Source: Caldisericota bacterium | GTDB taxonomy: Bacteria > CAIJMQ01 > JAADFP01 | Reading direction: 5' to 3' | NCBI GenBank assembly: GCA_013152825.1 | Contig: JAADFP010000005.1 | Span: 1-18,102, forward strand | DNA: 18,102 nucleotides | Shown: positions 1 to 7,568 of the stretch, piece after piece | Layout of the letters: every line of letters begins with the position of its first letter | Numbering within the stretch: the stretch's first letter is position 1 | Position numbers and translations under genes: made by a program | The notes under the pieces: model-generated | Seen by the model: only the letters and a program-made list of their open reading frames with translations | The model's database searches: none | What the model was told of the DNA's origin: nothing

Positions 1-2
1 CT

Positions 3-1694
3 ATGAATATTATAGGCATTGGCGGATACTCGCATGACTCGGCGGCCTGCCTGTTGCAGGATGGCAAGCTGGTTGCCGCGGTAATGGAGGAGAGGTTTAC
101 CCGCAGGAAGCATGAAGGTGGCATTCCCTTAAAAGCTATCCAGTACTGCCTGGAGGAAGGTGGCATATCCTGGGAGGATGTGGATTACATAGGGACTTAC
201 ATGAATCCCTGGCTACGTTTGAGGAAGCGTATACCCTACCGGAGCAAGATGCTCTTTCGCTCGCCAAAGTACTCTCTTGCCTATCTCCTCTACGAGGTTT
301 ACCATAATGCTTCTTATCTCTTTGAAAGCAGGGCACTCAGGAAGAATCCCCGGATAAAAATACTATTTCTGCCTCACCATCCCATGCATGCGGCCAGTGC
401 TTTCTTTGTTTCACCTTTCGATAAAGCAGCTATTTTCACCATTGATTACATCGGAGAGATGTGCACCACCTTTGCCGGGCTGGGAGAAGGAGAAAAAATC
501 ACTCCGCTCTGGAGTGTAGATTATCCCCATTCTCTGGGAGTACTTTATTCAGCGGTAACAGATTACCTCGGTTTCATGAGGGCAGAGGATGAGTATAAAG
601 TAATGGGACTGGCTGCTTATGGTGAACCTGCCTATTACGACGAATTTTCCAGGATGATAAGGATTACCCCGGATGGCAGGTATAAATTAGACCTCTCTTA
701 CTTTATCTATCATTACAAGCCCGGCTCCCAGCTGGGATATGTTTCCGAAAAGTTTATCAAGCAATTCGGTTTGCCCCGGAAAAAAGAGGAAGAGATTCAA
801 AAAAGGCATATGGATATTGCTGCCAGCTTGCAGAAAGTCCTGGAAGATAAAGTGCTGGAAATGCTGGGCATCCTCTACGAGAAGACAAAGGTAAAAAATC
901 TCTGTATTGCCGGTGGTGTAGGGCTTAATTCGGTAATGAATGGGAGAATACAGAGAGAATCGCCTTTCTCCAATATATATGTCCAGCCCGCTGCCTCAGA
1001 TGATGGCATAGCCATAGGAAGCGCTTTTTATATTTACCACCAGCTGCTGGGAAAGGAAAGGAATTTTGTTATGGAGCATGCTTATTTGGGCCCTTCTTAT
1101 TCCCTGAGGGAAATAGAAGAGGAGCTGGAACTCTGTAAACTACCCTATAAGAAACTGGACAACGTGGAAAAGACAACAGCCCAGTTAATTGCAGAAGGCA
1201 ACGTAGTGGGGTGGTTCCAGGGCAGGATGGAGTTTGGCCCCCGGGCACTGGGAGCCCGCAGTATTCTGGCAGACCCTACGCGGGGGGACATGAAGGATAT
1301 AGTTAATAAATACATAAAACACCGGGAGGAATTTCGTCCTTTTGCCCCTTCGGTGCTGGAGGAAAAGGCTGGAGAATATTTCTCAGGATGCAAGAAATCT
1401 CCCTTCATGCTTTTTGTCTACCCGGTAGAAAAAAGTAAACGGGAGCTTGTGCCAGCCATTACCCACGTGGATGGCACAGCCAGGGTTCAAACAGTAAGTC
1501 GGGATACGGCCCCCAGGTATTACCGTTTGATTGAAGAGTTTGAAAAGATTAAGGGAGTGCCACTGGTGCTAAATACTTCCTTTAATGTAAGAGGAGAACC
1601 TATTGTCTGTTCTCCCATGGATGCAGTAAAGTGTTTCTACTCCACGGGAATGGATGCATTGGTCATAGAAGATTTTCTTATCAAAAAGGGCTAA
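3..1694 (+). CDS. Carbamoyltransferase, NodU/CmcH family
   Basis: This is a 563-residue cytoplasmic O-carbamoyltransferase, which in this family moves a carbamoyl group from carbamoyl phosphate to a hydroxyl, usually on a sugar or natural product. The N-terminal Kae1/ASKHA-like domain begins with the family pattern GYSHDSAA (residues 8-15) followed by EERFTRRKH (29-37). HHPMHAASAF (125-134) supplies the conserved metal and ATP-site histidines. The C-terminal YrdC-like part shows FGPRALGARSILADP and, near the end, LNTSFNVRGEPIV. Length is normal for the family. The ATG at position 3 fits the usual N-terminus, although any ribosome binding site lies outside the window. The gene heads a run of glycan genes with a 16-nt gap to the next, so the acceptor is probably a surface-glycan sugar; that acceptor is inferred. 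One small oddity is Asp-Tyr at 148-149, where relatives often have Asp-Gly. Confidence 0.93.
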   Translation: MNIIGIGGYSHDSAACLLQDGKLVAAVMEERFTRRKHEGGIPLKAIQYCLEEGGISWEDVDYIGTYMNPWLRLRKRIPYRSKMLFRSPKYSLAYLLYEVYHNASYLFESRALRKNPRIKILFLPHHPMHAASAFFVSPFDKAAIFTIDYIGEMCTTFAGLGEGEKITPLWSVDYPHSLGVLYSAVTDYLGFMRAEDEYKVMGLAAYGEPAYYDEFSRMIRITPDGRYKLDLSYFIYHYKPGSQLGYVSEKFIKQFGLPRKKEEEIQKRHMDIAASLQKVLEDKVLEMLGILYEKTKVKNLCIAGGVGLNSVMNGRIQRESPFSNIYVQPAASDDGIAIGSAFYIYHQLLGKERNFVMEHAYLGPSYSLREIEEELELCKLPYKKLDNVEKTTAQLIAEGNVVGWFQGRMEFGPRALGARSILADPTRGDMKDIVNKYIKHREEFRPFAPSVLEEKAGEYFSGCKKSPFMLFVYPVEKSKRELVPAITHVDGTARVQTVSRDTAPRYYRLIEEFEKIKGVPLVLNTSFNVRGEPIVCSPMDAVKCFYSTGMDALVIEDFLIKKG

Positions 1695-1710
1695 TTAGGG
1701 TGTTTTCTGG

Positions 1711-2850
1711 ATGAGAATTCTCCTGGCCACGGTGGATTTCCCTCCCATTGAAGGCGGGATAAGTTCCATCTCTTTCCACCTGGCGGAAAATCTCCATAAA
1801 CTTTTTCCCTCTGTAACTGTGTTGGCTCCTGGTTTCACCGGTATGGAGAAATGGGACCGGCAAAGAAAGTATAAAGTTATCCGCTTTCCCGGGTACAGAT
1901 ACGGGATACTGCGCTTTTTCCCTTTTTCGCTCTACCTTATAGCTCTCCAGATGGTAAAAAAATACGATGTGATTCTTGCCATGAACGTGGGATACGGAGG
2001 GTTAGGAGGGAGAATACTAAAGGCTTTTTTCCCCACCAGATACGCCGTGGTTACCTATGCCTACGAATTCCTTAAATATCCTGTTGCATCTTTACCTGAC
2101 TGCCTGGTAAAGATCGCCCTCAGGAATGCAGAAACCATTCTAACTATAAGTACCTTCAGCAAGGATGAACTGGCCGGGATGGGGCTACCCCGGGATAAAA
2201 TATTTATTTTCCCGTTGGGCGTGGATATAAACATTTTTCGGCCTGAGCCAGCTTCTCAAGAGCTGGTGGATTTATTCGAGCTGGCCGGGAAAAAGGTGAT
2301 TCTTACCATTGCCCGGCTGGTGGAGAGAAAGGGAGTGGACAAATTGATAAAAGCTTTATCCCTGGTGAGGGAGCAGGTGCCCGAGGCAGTTCTTCTCATC
2401 GTGGGGCGAGGCCCGGAAGAGGAAAGACTTCATAAACTGGTAAGGCAATACCAGCTGAAAGACAGTGTGAAATTCGTGGGGATGGTGGAACACCATCTTC
2501 TCCCCCAGTATTACAATCTCTGTGATGTTTTCTGCCTTCCCAATAGGTCTGGAATAAGAAGGGGAGACGTAGAGGGTTTTGGTCTGGTGTTCCTGGAGGC
2601 TAATGCCTGCGGGAAACCTGTGGTGGGGGGTAATTCGGGCGGTGCCAGGGATGCGGTGGAAAATGGGAAAACCGGGTTCCTGGTTAATCCCTGGCGGGAA
2701 GAAAAAATTGCTGAAGCCCTGGTGAAGCTCCTGAAAGACGATGCCTTGCGGGCAAAGATGGGAAAGGAAGGAAGAAAGCGGGTGGAGGAGATATATAACT
2801 GGGCGAATTCTGCCCGGGTAGTAAAAAGACTTTTGCAAGAAAACGTATGA
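1711..2850 (+). CDS. Glycosyltransferase family 4 (PimB-like)
   Basis: A 379-residue retaining GT-B fold glycosyltransferase that would transfer a sugar from a nucleotide donor in the cytoplasm. The N-terminal acceptor domain begins MRILLATVDFPP with the glycine-rich loop EGGISS (14-19). The C-terminal donor domain has ARLVERKGVD (201-210), whose Arg203 and Lys207 match the phosphate-binding pair. It also has the GT4 EX7E motif, E288 and E296, in EGFGLVFLE. CLPNRSG followed by a charged insert resembles PimB/PimC and other GDP-mannose-type GT4 enzymes, but the donor sugar cannot be read from sequence. The start has only a weak ribosome binding site. The stop overlaps the next start by 4 nt (ATGA), so the two glycosyltransferases are probably co-translated. 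Confidence 0.92.
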   Translation: MRILLATVDFPPIEGGISSISFHLAENLHKLFPSVTVLAPGFTGMEKWDRQRKYKVIRFPGYRYGILRFFPFSLYLIALQMVKKYDVILAMNVGYGGLGGRILKAFFPTRYAVVTYAYEFLKYPVASLPDCLVKIALRNAETILTISTFSKDELAGMGLPRDKIFIFPLGVDINIFRPEPASQELVDLFELAGKKVILTIARLVERKGVDKLIKALSLVREQVPEAVLLIVGRGPEEERLHKLVRQYQLKDSVKFVGMVEHHLLPQYYNLCDVFCLPNRSGIRRGDVEGFGLVFLEANACGKPVVGGNSGGARDAVENGKTGFLVNPWREEKIAEALVKLLKDDALRAKMGKEGRKRVEEIYNWANSARVVKRLLQENV

Positions 2851-4019
2851 AAAAAATAAAAGTAGCCCATATTATCACCCGTATGGTAAAGGGGGGAGCC
2901 CAGGAGAATACCCTGTACACGGTCAAGCATCTTGCTCCCCAAAAGTATGATACCTATCTCATCTCTGGGCCACCCCTGGGAGGAGAGGGCAGTATTGAAG
3001 ATAGAATCCCTCCCCATGTGAAATTCGTAAAGATTAACGAACTAATAAGACCCATACATCCTTACAAGGACATAATAGCCTTTGTAAAAATTTTCCTGCT
3101 TTGCCTAAGAGAAAACTTTGATATTGTTCATACCCATACTTCAAAGGCAGGTATCTTGGGTAGGTGGGCAGCCAAGCTCAGCGGGACCAGGATAATAGTG
3201 CATACCCCGCACGGACATATATTTTATGGCTATGAAAGAGAGCTGAGTGCAGCTTTTTATGCCTGGGTGGAGAGGATTACTGCCTGGATTACTGATACTC
3301 TAATTACCCTTACTGAGAGAGGCAAGATAGAACACCTGGAGAGGGGCATTAGCAGTGCAGAAAGGATAAAGGTAATCTATAGCGGGGTGGAAATAGAGAA
3401 ATTTTCCCTTCCCCGTGATAAAATATCTCAACGTAGAGCCCTGGGGCTTCCGGAGGGAGCGAAAATAGTAGGATGTGTGGGCAGGATGGTCCCGGTAAAA
3501 GGGCATATCCATTTTTTAGAGGCAGCGTGCATGGTAAAAGAAAAATATCCAGAAGCCTATTTCGTTTTGCAGGGAGAGGGGCCCTTGAAGAAAGAATTGA
3601 TGGAAAAGGCAAAGAGTCTTTCTCTCTCTTCCTGTTGCATGTTTCTCTCCTCTGCTACGCCAGTGCAGAAGGTTTTTTCTTCCCTGGACGTATTTGTTCT
3701 TCCCTCGCTTAACGAGGGGATGGGCAGGGTGCTGGTGGAGGCTATGGCTACGGGGCTTCCCATAGTGGCAAGCCGGGTAGGAGGAGTGCCTGAGCTGGTG
3801 AGAAATGGGATAAATGGCTACCTGGTTCCACCGGGTGATGAGGATGCTCTCGCGGCTTCCATCACATCTCTGCTCAAAGAGCCTGCCCTTGCCTCTCGGA
3901 TGGGGGAAAAGGGAAAAGAGATGAGTAAAAAATTTTCTGCTCAGCGTATGCTCGCACAAATTGAATCACTATATAAAGAACTTTGGGAGGTAAAAGTAAA
4001 TGGAAGAATTTCTTGCTAA
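2847..4019 (+). CDS. Glycosyltransferase family 4 (exopolysaccharide type)
   Basis: A 390-residue GT4 enzyme of the group common in capsule and exopolysaccharide loci. The N-terminal domain contains the GG loop (VKGGAQ, 14-19), then HTHTSKAGILGRWAA (95-109) and HTPHGHIFYGY (119-129), two strings typical of this group. The donor domain has GRMVPVKGH (Arg213, Lys218) and the EX7E pair E290/E298 in NEGMGRVLVEAMATG. The start overlaps the preceding stop by 4 nt and has no clear Shine-Dalgarno, consistent with coupling. The 3' end overlaps the PIG-L gene by 20 nt, so the last codons also carry that gene's ribosome binding site. Length is normal and all motifs are present. Donor and acceptor are unknown. 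Confidence 0.93.
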   Translation: MKKIKVAHIITRMVKGGAQENTLYTVKHLAPQKYDTYLISGPPLGGEGSIEDRIPPHVKFVKINELIRPIHPYKDIIAFVKIFLLCLRENFDIVHTHTSKAGILGRWAAKLSGTRIIVHTPHGHIFYGYERELSAAFYAWVERITAWITDTLITLTERGKIEHLERGISSAERIKVIYSGVEIEKFSLPRDKISQRRALGLPEGAKIVGCVGRMVPVKGHIHFLEAACMVKEKYPEAYFVLQGEGPLKKELMEKAKSLSLSSCCMFLSSATPVQKVFSSLDVFVLPSLNEGMGRVLVEAMATGLPIVASRVGGVPELVRNGINGYLVPPGDEDALAASITSLLKEPALASRMGEKGKEMSKKFSAQRMLAQIESLYKELWEVKVNGRISC

Positions 4020-4716
4020 ACAAAAATTGTTGGTTATTGCTCCACATGCTGACGACGAAGTGTTTGGCTGTGCCGGCACCATGGCAAAAGTGAAAGCGTT
4101 GGGTGGAGAGGTTTACGTGGTGGTAGTGAGTGTAGGTGATATCGAACAGTACACGGGACACAGCATAGAAATGCAGACAGGAAAGACACGCAAGGAAGAA
4201 TTTCTCAAAGCCCTGGAAATAGTGGGAGTGGATGATTACGACATACTGTTTGATGACCCCAAACTGCATCTCAGGCTGGATACCATTCCCCGGCGTGACT
4301 TGATAGAAAAACTGGAAAGGACAGGAAAACTGGCCATGGATAAGTTGCAGCCCACCATAGTTACCCTGCCGGCTATCTCCTATAATCAGGACCATGAGGC
4401 AGTTTTTCGGGCAGGTTTTACTGCTTGCCGGCCACATGTCCCCTGGGTAAAGCCTTTTCAGAGGATTGTCCTTGCCTATGATAATACTTCTCTCTCCTGG
4501 GCCATGGAGAGGGAAAAGTTCCATCCCAATTTTTACGTGGATATTTCCGCATACCTGGATAAAAAGCTGGCTGCTCTTAACTGCTACAATTCCCAGGCCA
4601 AGCCAAGCGTACACCATGCAAGCGTAGAGAACGTGGCTAACTGGGCAAAGGTGAGAGGAAGAGAAGTTTCTGTAGAGGCAGCCGAAGCCTACATGTGCCT
4701 ACGTTTCGTTTTGTAA
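4000..4716 (+). CDS. PIG-L/LmbE family N-acetyl-sugar deacetylase
   Basis: A 238-residue zinc-dependent deacetylase of the PIG-L/LmbE family (relatives include GlcNAc-PI de-N-acetylase, MshB and BshB). The hallmark PHADDE sits at residues 15-20, giving His16 and Asp19 as zinc ligands and Asp18 as the likely general base. The third ligand is His132 in NQDHEAVFRA. The ATG at 4000 is well supported by GGGAGG at 3985-3990, 9 nt upstream, inside the 3' end of the preceding glycosyltransferase. In this cluster it probably deacetylates an amino sugar, either on a nucleotide-sugar or on a lipid-linked glycan. The substrate is inferred from the neighbours only. The stop is followed after 9 nt, in the same frame, by the start of the WbqC-family gene. 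Confidence 0.93.
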   Translation: MEEFLAKQKLLVIAPHADDEVFGCAGTMAKVKALGGEVYVVVVSVGDIEQYTGHSIEMQTGKTRKEEFLKALEIVGVDDYDILFDDPKLHLRLDTIPRRDLIEKLERTGKLAMDKLQPTIVTLPAISYNQDHEAVFRAGFTACRPHVPWVKPFQRIVLAYDNTSLSWAMEREKFHPNFYVDISAYLDKKLAALNCYNSQAKPSVHHASVENVANWAKVRGREVSVEAAEAYMCLRFVL

Positions 4717-4725
4717 TATAATGAT

Positions 4726-5463
4726 GTGAAAGTGATTTGTGGAATTCATCAATTACATTATCTTCCCTGGCTCAGGTATTTCCATAAAATATATTTGAGC
4801 GATGTCTTTATCCTGCTGGATGATATCCAGTTCACCAAAAACGGCTGGCAGAATCGCAACAAAATCAAGTCTCCCCAGGGATGGATTTATTTGACTATTC
4901 CTGTGAAGTACCATGCCGGGGTGCTCATAAACCAGATAGAGATAGCCACTTCTGAGCTCTGGCAGAAGAAGCACTTAAAATCTCTCTCCATGTTTTACGG
5001 CAAAGCCCCCTATTTTTCCCGCTATATCCCCCTTTTCCAGGAATTCTATGCACATTCCTGGGAAAAGTTGCATGAAGCTGCCTTTTATTTACTGCGCCTG
5101 CTTTTGGATGCCCTGGAAATTAAGACCCCGATAGTGAGAAGCTCAGAGTTAAATGTGCCAGGGGAAGCAACGGAGCGGCTTATAAACATATGCAAAGAAG
5201 TGGGAGCAGATGCTTACCTTACCGGGGAACACGCCCTGCACGTGTATCTGGAGCCGGATAAGTTCAAGGAACAGCAAATAGATTTGTTAGTTCAGAAATG
5301 GGAATGCCCGGAGTACACTCAGCAGTTCCCCCGCCTGGGTTTTATTCCAGACCTATCCATTGTTGACCTGCTTTTCAACGAAGGGCCAAACAGCCTGGCG
5401 ATAATTAAGAAAGGAGGAAACGCAGTTGAGCCTTGTCCCCCACTCTCGCCCCCTTGTGGGTGA
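4726..5463 (+). CDS. WbqC-family protein
   Basis: A 245-residue WbqC-like protein (Pfam WbqC family). The family occurs in O-antigen and capsule loci and next to DegT aminotransferases; its biochemical role is, to my knowledge, unsettled. The signature is the N-terminal HQLHYLPWLRYF (8-19), followed by VFILLDDIQFTKNGWQNRN (27-45) and LTIPV (56-60). TGEHALHVYL (about 166-175) is the usual mid-protein segment. GTG is chosen as start because the frame is closed by the TAA that ends the upstream gene and no other start lies between. No Shine-Dalgarno is visible, so translation probably depends on coupling. The last 38 nt overlap the aminotransferase gene. The C-terminus (VEPCPPLSPPCG) looks like a frame-shared tail rather than family sequence. 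Confidence 0.88.
   Translation: MKVICGIHQLHYLPWLRYFHKIYLSDVFILLDDIQFTKNGWQNRNKIKSPQGWIYLTIPVKYHAGVLINQIEIATSELWQKKHLKSLSMFYGKAPYFSRYIPLFQEFYAHSWEKLHEAAFYLLRLLLDALEIKTPIVRSSELNVPGEATERLINICKEVGADAYLTGEHALHVYLEPDKFKEQQIDLLVQKWECPEYTQQFPRLGFIPDLSIVDLLFNEGPNSLAIIKKGGNAVEPCPPLSPPCG
5411..5417 (+). promoter_or_regulatory. Strong ribosome binding site fixing a TTG start
   Basis: AAGGAGG lies inside the WbqC-family coding region, 8 nt ahead of the TTG at 5426. It is the best Shine-Dalgarno in the glycan operon and decides the aminotransferase start, since no ATG or GTG lies nearby in that frame with comparable spacing. Confidence 0.8.
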
Positions 5464-6475
5464 AGAAGAGGAGAGAGCAGTAAAGCGGGTAATTCACTCC
5501 GGTTATATTGCCCAGGGCAATGAGGTGGAAAAACTTGAAAAAGAGATTGCCCGGCTCACCAGCAATAAATCCGCCTGCGCTGTGTGCAATGGAACCACAG
5601 CACTCAAGCTGATCCTGCAAATCCTGGGAGTAGGAAAAGGAGATGAAGTGGTGCTCCCGGATTATACCTGTACGGCTCTTTTGTATGCGGTGCGTGCCTT
5701 GCAGGCTAAGCCCAGAATAATAGATATCTCTTCTTCCCATCTTCAGCTTGATGCGGAAAAATTTCAGGCTTTCCTGAGTCCCCACCTCAAAGCAGTAATT
5801 CTTCCCTATATGTTTGGCATAATTCCTAGGGTGGAATTGTACCAGAGAGAGGGAATTTATCTTGTGGAAGATGCTGCCCAGGCTTTTGGCGCGAAGCAGA
5901 TAGGCAGAAAAGGGATTGCTCTCATTTATTCCTTCTACGCTACTAAAATGATAACCACGGGAGAAGGGGGGATGATTTGTGGCAATGATATTTCCATAAT
6001 AGAAAGAATAAAAGAATTGAGAGAGTATGACAAAAAGGACGAGTATTCGTTACGCTTCAATTACAAGATGACAGATATCCAGGCGGCTATAGGCCTGGTA
6101 CAGGCGGGAAAAATTGCCGGGTTCGTGGAGAGAAGAAAGAAAATACAGGAATACTATGATGATTTCTTCCTGGCCCGTGATTTAGCCTTTAAACCCAGCA
6201 ACATAGAAGAATGGATTCCCTATCGCTACCTGGTTAAATTGCCTCCCGGTACCCTGGACAGAATCGAAAAAGAATACCGTGCACAGGGTATAGATGCTAA
6301 AAGACCAGTATTCCAGCTTTTGCACCGGTACCTTAAACTGCCGGATAATTTATACCCGGAAAGTGTAAAATACTATGATTCCATACTCTCTCTCCCCCTC
6401 TACCCGGCCTTGAAAGACGGGGAAGTGGAGCAAGTGGTAGAAGCAAGCAGGAAAATATTTGAGAAAAAATGCTGA
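5426..6475 (+). CDS. DegT/DnrJ/EryC1/StrS-family PLP sugar aminotransferase
   Basis: A 349-residue PLP-dependent aminotransferase of the family that makes amino sugars from nucleotide-4-keto or 3-keto sugars (relatives: ArnB, PseC, perosamine synthase, FdtB). The N-terminus VPHSRPLVGEEE and SGYIAQG (25-31) are typical. NGTTALKL (55-62) and EDAAQAFGA (148-156) contribute to the cofactor site. The PLP Schiff-base lysine is Lys174 in YSFYATKMITTGEGG. FNYKMTDIQAAIGL (211-224) follows as expected. The start is TTG with a strong ribosome binding site 8 nt upstream, giving a 38-nt overlap with the WbqC-family gene. It likely supplies the amino sugar that other enzymes of this operon transfer or modify; the exact nucleotide sugar is not deducible. 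Its stop overlaps the next start by 7 nt. Confidence 0.94.
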   Translation: MSLVPHSRPLVGEEEERAVKRVIHSGYIAQGNEVEKLEKEIARLTSNKSACAVCNGTTALKLILQILGVGKGDEVVLPDYTCTALLYAVRALQAKPRIIDISSSHLQLDAEKFQAFLSPHLKAVILPYMFGIIPRVELYQREGIYLVEDAAQAFGAKQIGRKGIALIYSFYATKMITTGEGGMICGNDISIIERIKELREYDKKDEYSLRFNYKMTDIQAAIGLVQAGKIAGFVERRKKIQEYYDDFFLARDLAFKPSNIEEWIPYRYLVKLPPGTLDRIEKEYRAQGIDAKRPVFQLLHRYLKLPDNLYPESVKYYDSILSLPLYPALKDGEVEQVVEASRKIFEKKC

Positions 6476-7251
6476 ACTTATTCACTGTCCCGCTGATTGC
6501 CTTTTTTGTGGTTATTCTTTTAACCCCGCTAATCGGTAAATTAGCCAAAAAGTGGGGCATTGTAGACCATCCCTCGGAACGTAAGATTCACCGTGAGCCC
6601 ATTCCTCTCATGGGAGGATTAGCCATCTACCTGGGGTTTCTGCTTGCGGTGCTGAGTACGCGTGATTACAACCCGGCTCTTCTGGGCATTCTTTCCGGAG
6701 GGTCACTTATTATGGTAACCGGGTTAATAGACGATAAAATTCATCTTTCTGCCCGCTTGAAATTAGTAATCCAGGTGATTGCGGTACTCATCCTTATAAA
6801 GTCAGGCGTGGTAATCAAGGCATTCCCCTATCGTTCGCTAAACCTGTTTTTTACTATATTTGGCGTAATTGGCATAACCAACGCGGTGAATTTCCTGGAC
6901 AACATGGATGGACTTGCCTCGGGCCTAATCTCCATTGGATGCTATACATATTTTATTATCTCCCTTTTTACCGGGCAGAGGTGGCTGGGCTATTTATCCC
7001 TGGCACTGGGAGTTTCCTGCCTGGCCTTCCTATTTTACAACTTTAAACCGGCCAAGATATTCATGGGAGATGCCGGAAGCACCTTCCTGGGCTTTACCCT
7101 GGCGGCTCTTTCTATAATGGGCTCCTGGGCTTACAACGTGTTCGTGGCCGTAAGTGTCCCCCTCCTGGTATTATTTGTCCCGGTATTTGATACCACCCTG
7201 ATTACTATTCTCAGGATAAAAGAAGGAAAAGTTAAAACAGTGCGGCAATGA
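6469..7251 (+). CDS. MraY/WecA/TagO-type glycosyl-1-phosphate transferase, N-terminal portion
   Basis: A 260-residue multi-spanning membrane protein of the polyprenyl-phosphate GlcNAc/HexNAc-1-phosphate transferase family, which loads the first sugar onto undecaprenyl phosphate. Family motifs appear in order: VDHPSERKIHREPIPLMGG (32-50), the DD pair in GLIDDK (85-90), NFLDNMDGLASG (141-152), FKPAKIFMGDAGSTFLG (192-208) and PVFDTTL (238-244). All catalytic aspartates are therefore present. Full-length relatives run roughly 320-360 residues. This frame stops just where the conserved cytoplasmic His loop should follow, and that loop plus two more helices lie in the next frame (7248-7478). The frame thus encodes most but not all of the enzyme. 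No Shine-Dalgarno is evident, and the start overlaps the upstream stop by 7 nt. Confidence 0.9.
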   Translation: MLNLFTVPLIAFFVVILLTPLIGKLAKKWGIVDHPSERKIHREPIPLMGGLAIYLGFLLAVLSTRDYNPALLGILSGGSLIMVTGLIDDKIHLSARLKLVIQVIAVLILIKSGVVIKAFPYRSLNLFFTIFGVIGITNAVNFLDNMDGLASGLISIGCYTYFIISLFTGQRWLGYLSLALGVSCLAFLFYNFKPAKIFMGDAGSTFLGFTLAALSIMGSWAYNVFVAVSVPLLVLFVPVFDTTLITILRIKEGKVKTVRQ

Positions 7252-7478
7252 TTGAGTATGCAGACACAGACCACTTCTCGCACCGGATAGCGGGATTGGG
7301 GTTTAGTGAAAAGGTGGCCGTGCTCCTGATTTACCTGCTGGTGGCTTCCCTGGGAGCGATGGCAGTGCTCATACAGAGGGTGGAAAATACTTCTCTAACT
7401 ATCGGTATCTGGGTGGTGGTAGTAATAACTTTCTCTATCCTGGGCAAGGTGCTCTCCCGTGCTACTTACAAAAAGTAA
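7248..7478 (+). CDS. C-terminal portion of the same MraY/WecA-type transferase, in a shifted frame
   Basis: A 76-residue frame opening with ATG overlapping the previous TGA by 4 nt. Residues 8-13 (DHFSHR) match the conserved histidine-motif loop of WecA/TagO-type enzymes, and AGLGFSEKVAVLLIYLL continues as the next helix does in intact homologues. Two hydrophobic segments (about 24-43 and 51-68) complete the C-terminal membrane part. It is therefore the missing end of the upstream enzyme. Either a single-base deletion (in nature or in the assembly) split one gene, or the protein is made as two coupled chains. The upstream limit of this frame is the TAA at 7233-7235, so any break lies between there and 7251. 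The A4 run at 7234-7237 is a plausible slip site. No ribosome binding site is visible. Confidence 0.75.
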   Translation: MIEYADTDHFSHRIAGLGFSEKVAVLLIYLLVASLGAMAVLIQRVENTSLTIGIWVVVVITFSILGKVLSRATYKK

Positions 7479-7496
7479 GGCGACTTGCCTCTTTTT
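7478..7496 (+). terminator. Weak intrinsic terminator candidate at the end of the glycan operon
   Basis: A 5-bp stem (AGGCG with TGCCT, one G-T wobble, 3-nt loop) overlaps the stop codon of the preceding frame and is followed by C and a run of five T. The stem is short, so termination would be partial. Its position just before a promoter-like sequence supports a transcription-unit boundary. Confidence 0.35.
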
Positions 7497-7529
7497 CCCT
7501 CATGTCCTCCTTAGATGGTTTTCCCTGGC

Positions 7530-7559
7530 TTGACAAAGATTGTTTTAGCTTGATATTAT
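7530..7559 (+). promoter_or_regulatory. Sigma70-type promoter ahead of the LolA-thioredoxin gene
   Basis: TTGACA (7530-7535) is a perfect -35 box and TATTAT (7554-7559) matches the -10 consensus at five of six positions, with an 18-nt spacer. Transcription would begin near 7566, only about 3 nt before the GTG start at 7569, so the transcript would be leaderless or nearly so. Confidence 0.65.
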
Positions 7560-7568
7560 CAAAAAAGA

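Noticed and set aside
3874..4617. 247-residue open frame on the minus strand
   Set aside because: It is antisense to the PIG-L gene, whose zinc motif and neighbours are convincing; no family features on the opposite strand.
7231..7251. Programmed -1 frameshift site joining the two transferase frames
   Set aside because: No X-XXY-YYZ heptamer in the zero frame is present, and a stop at 7233 limits the window; coupling or a plain indel is more likely.
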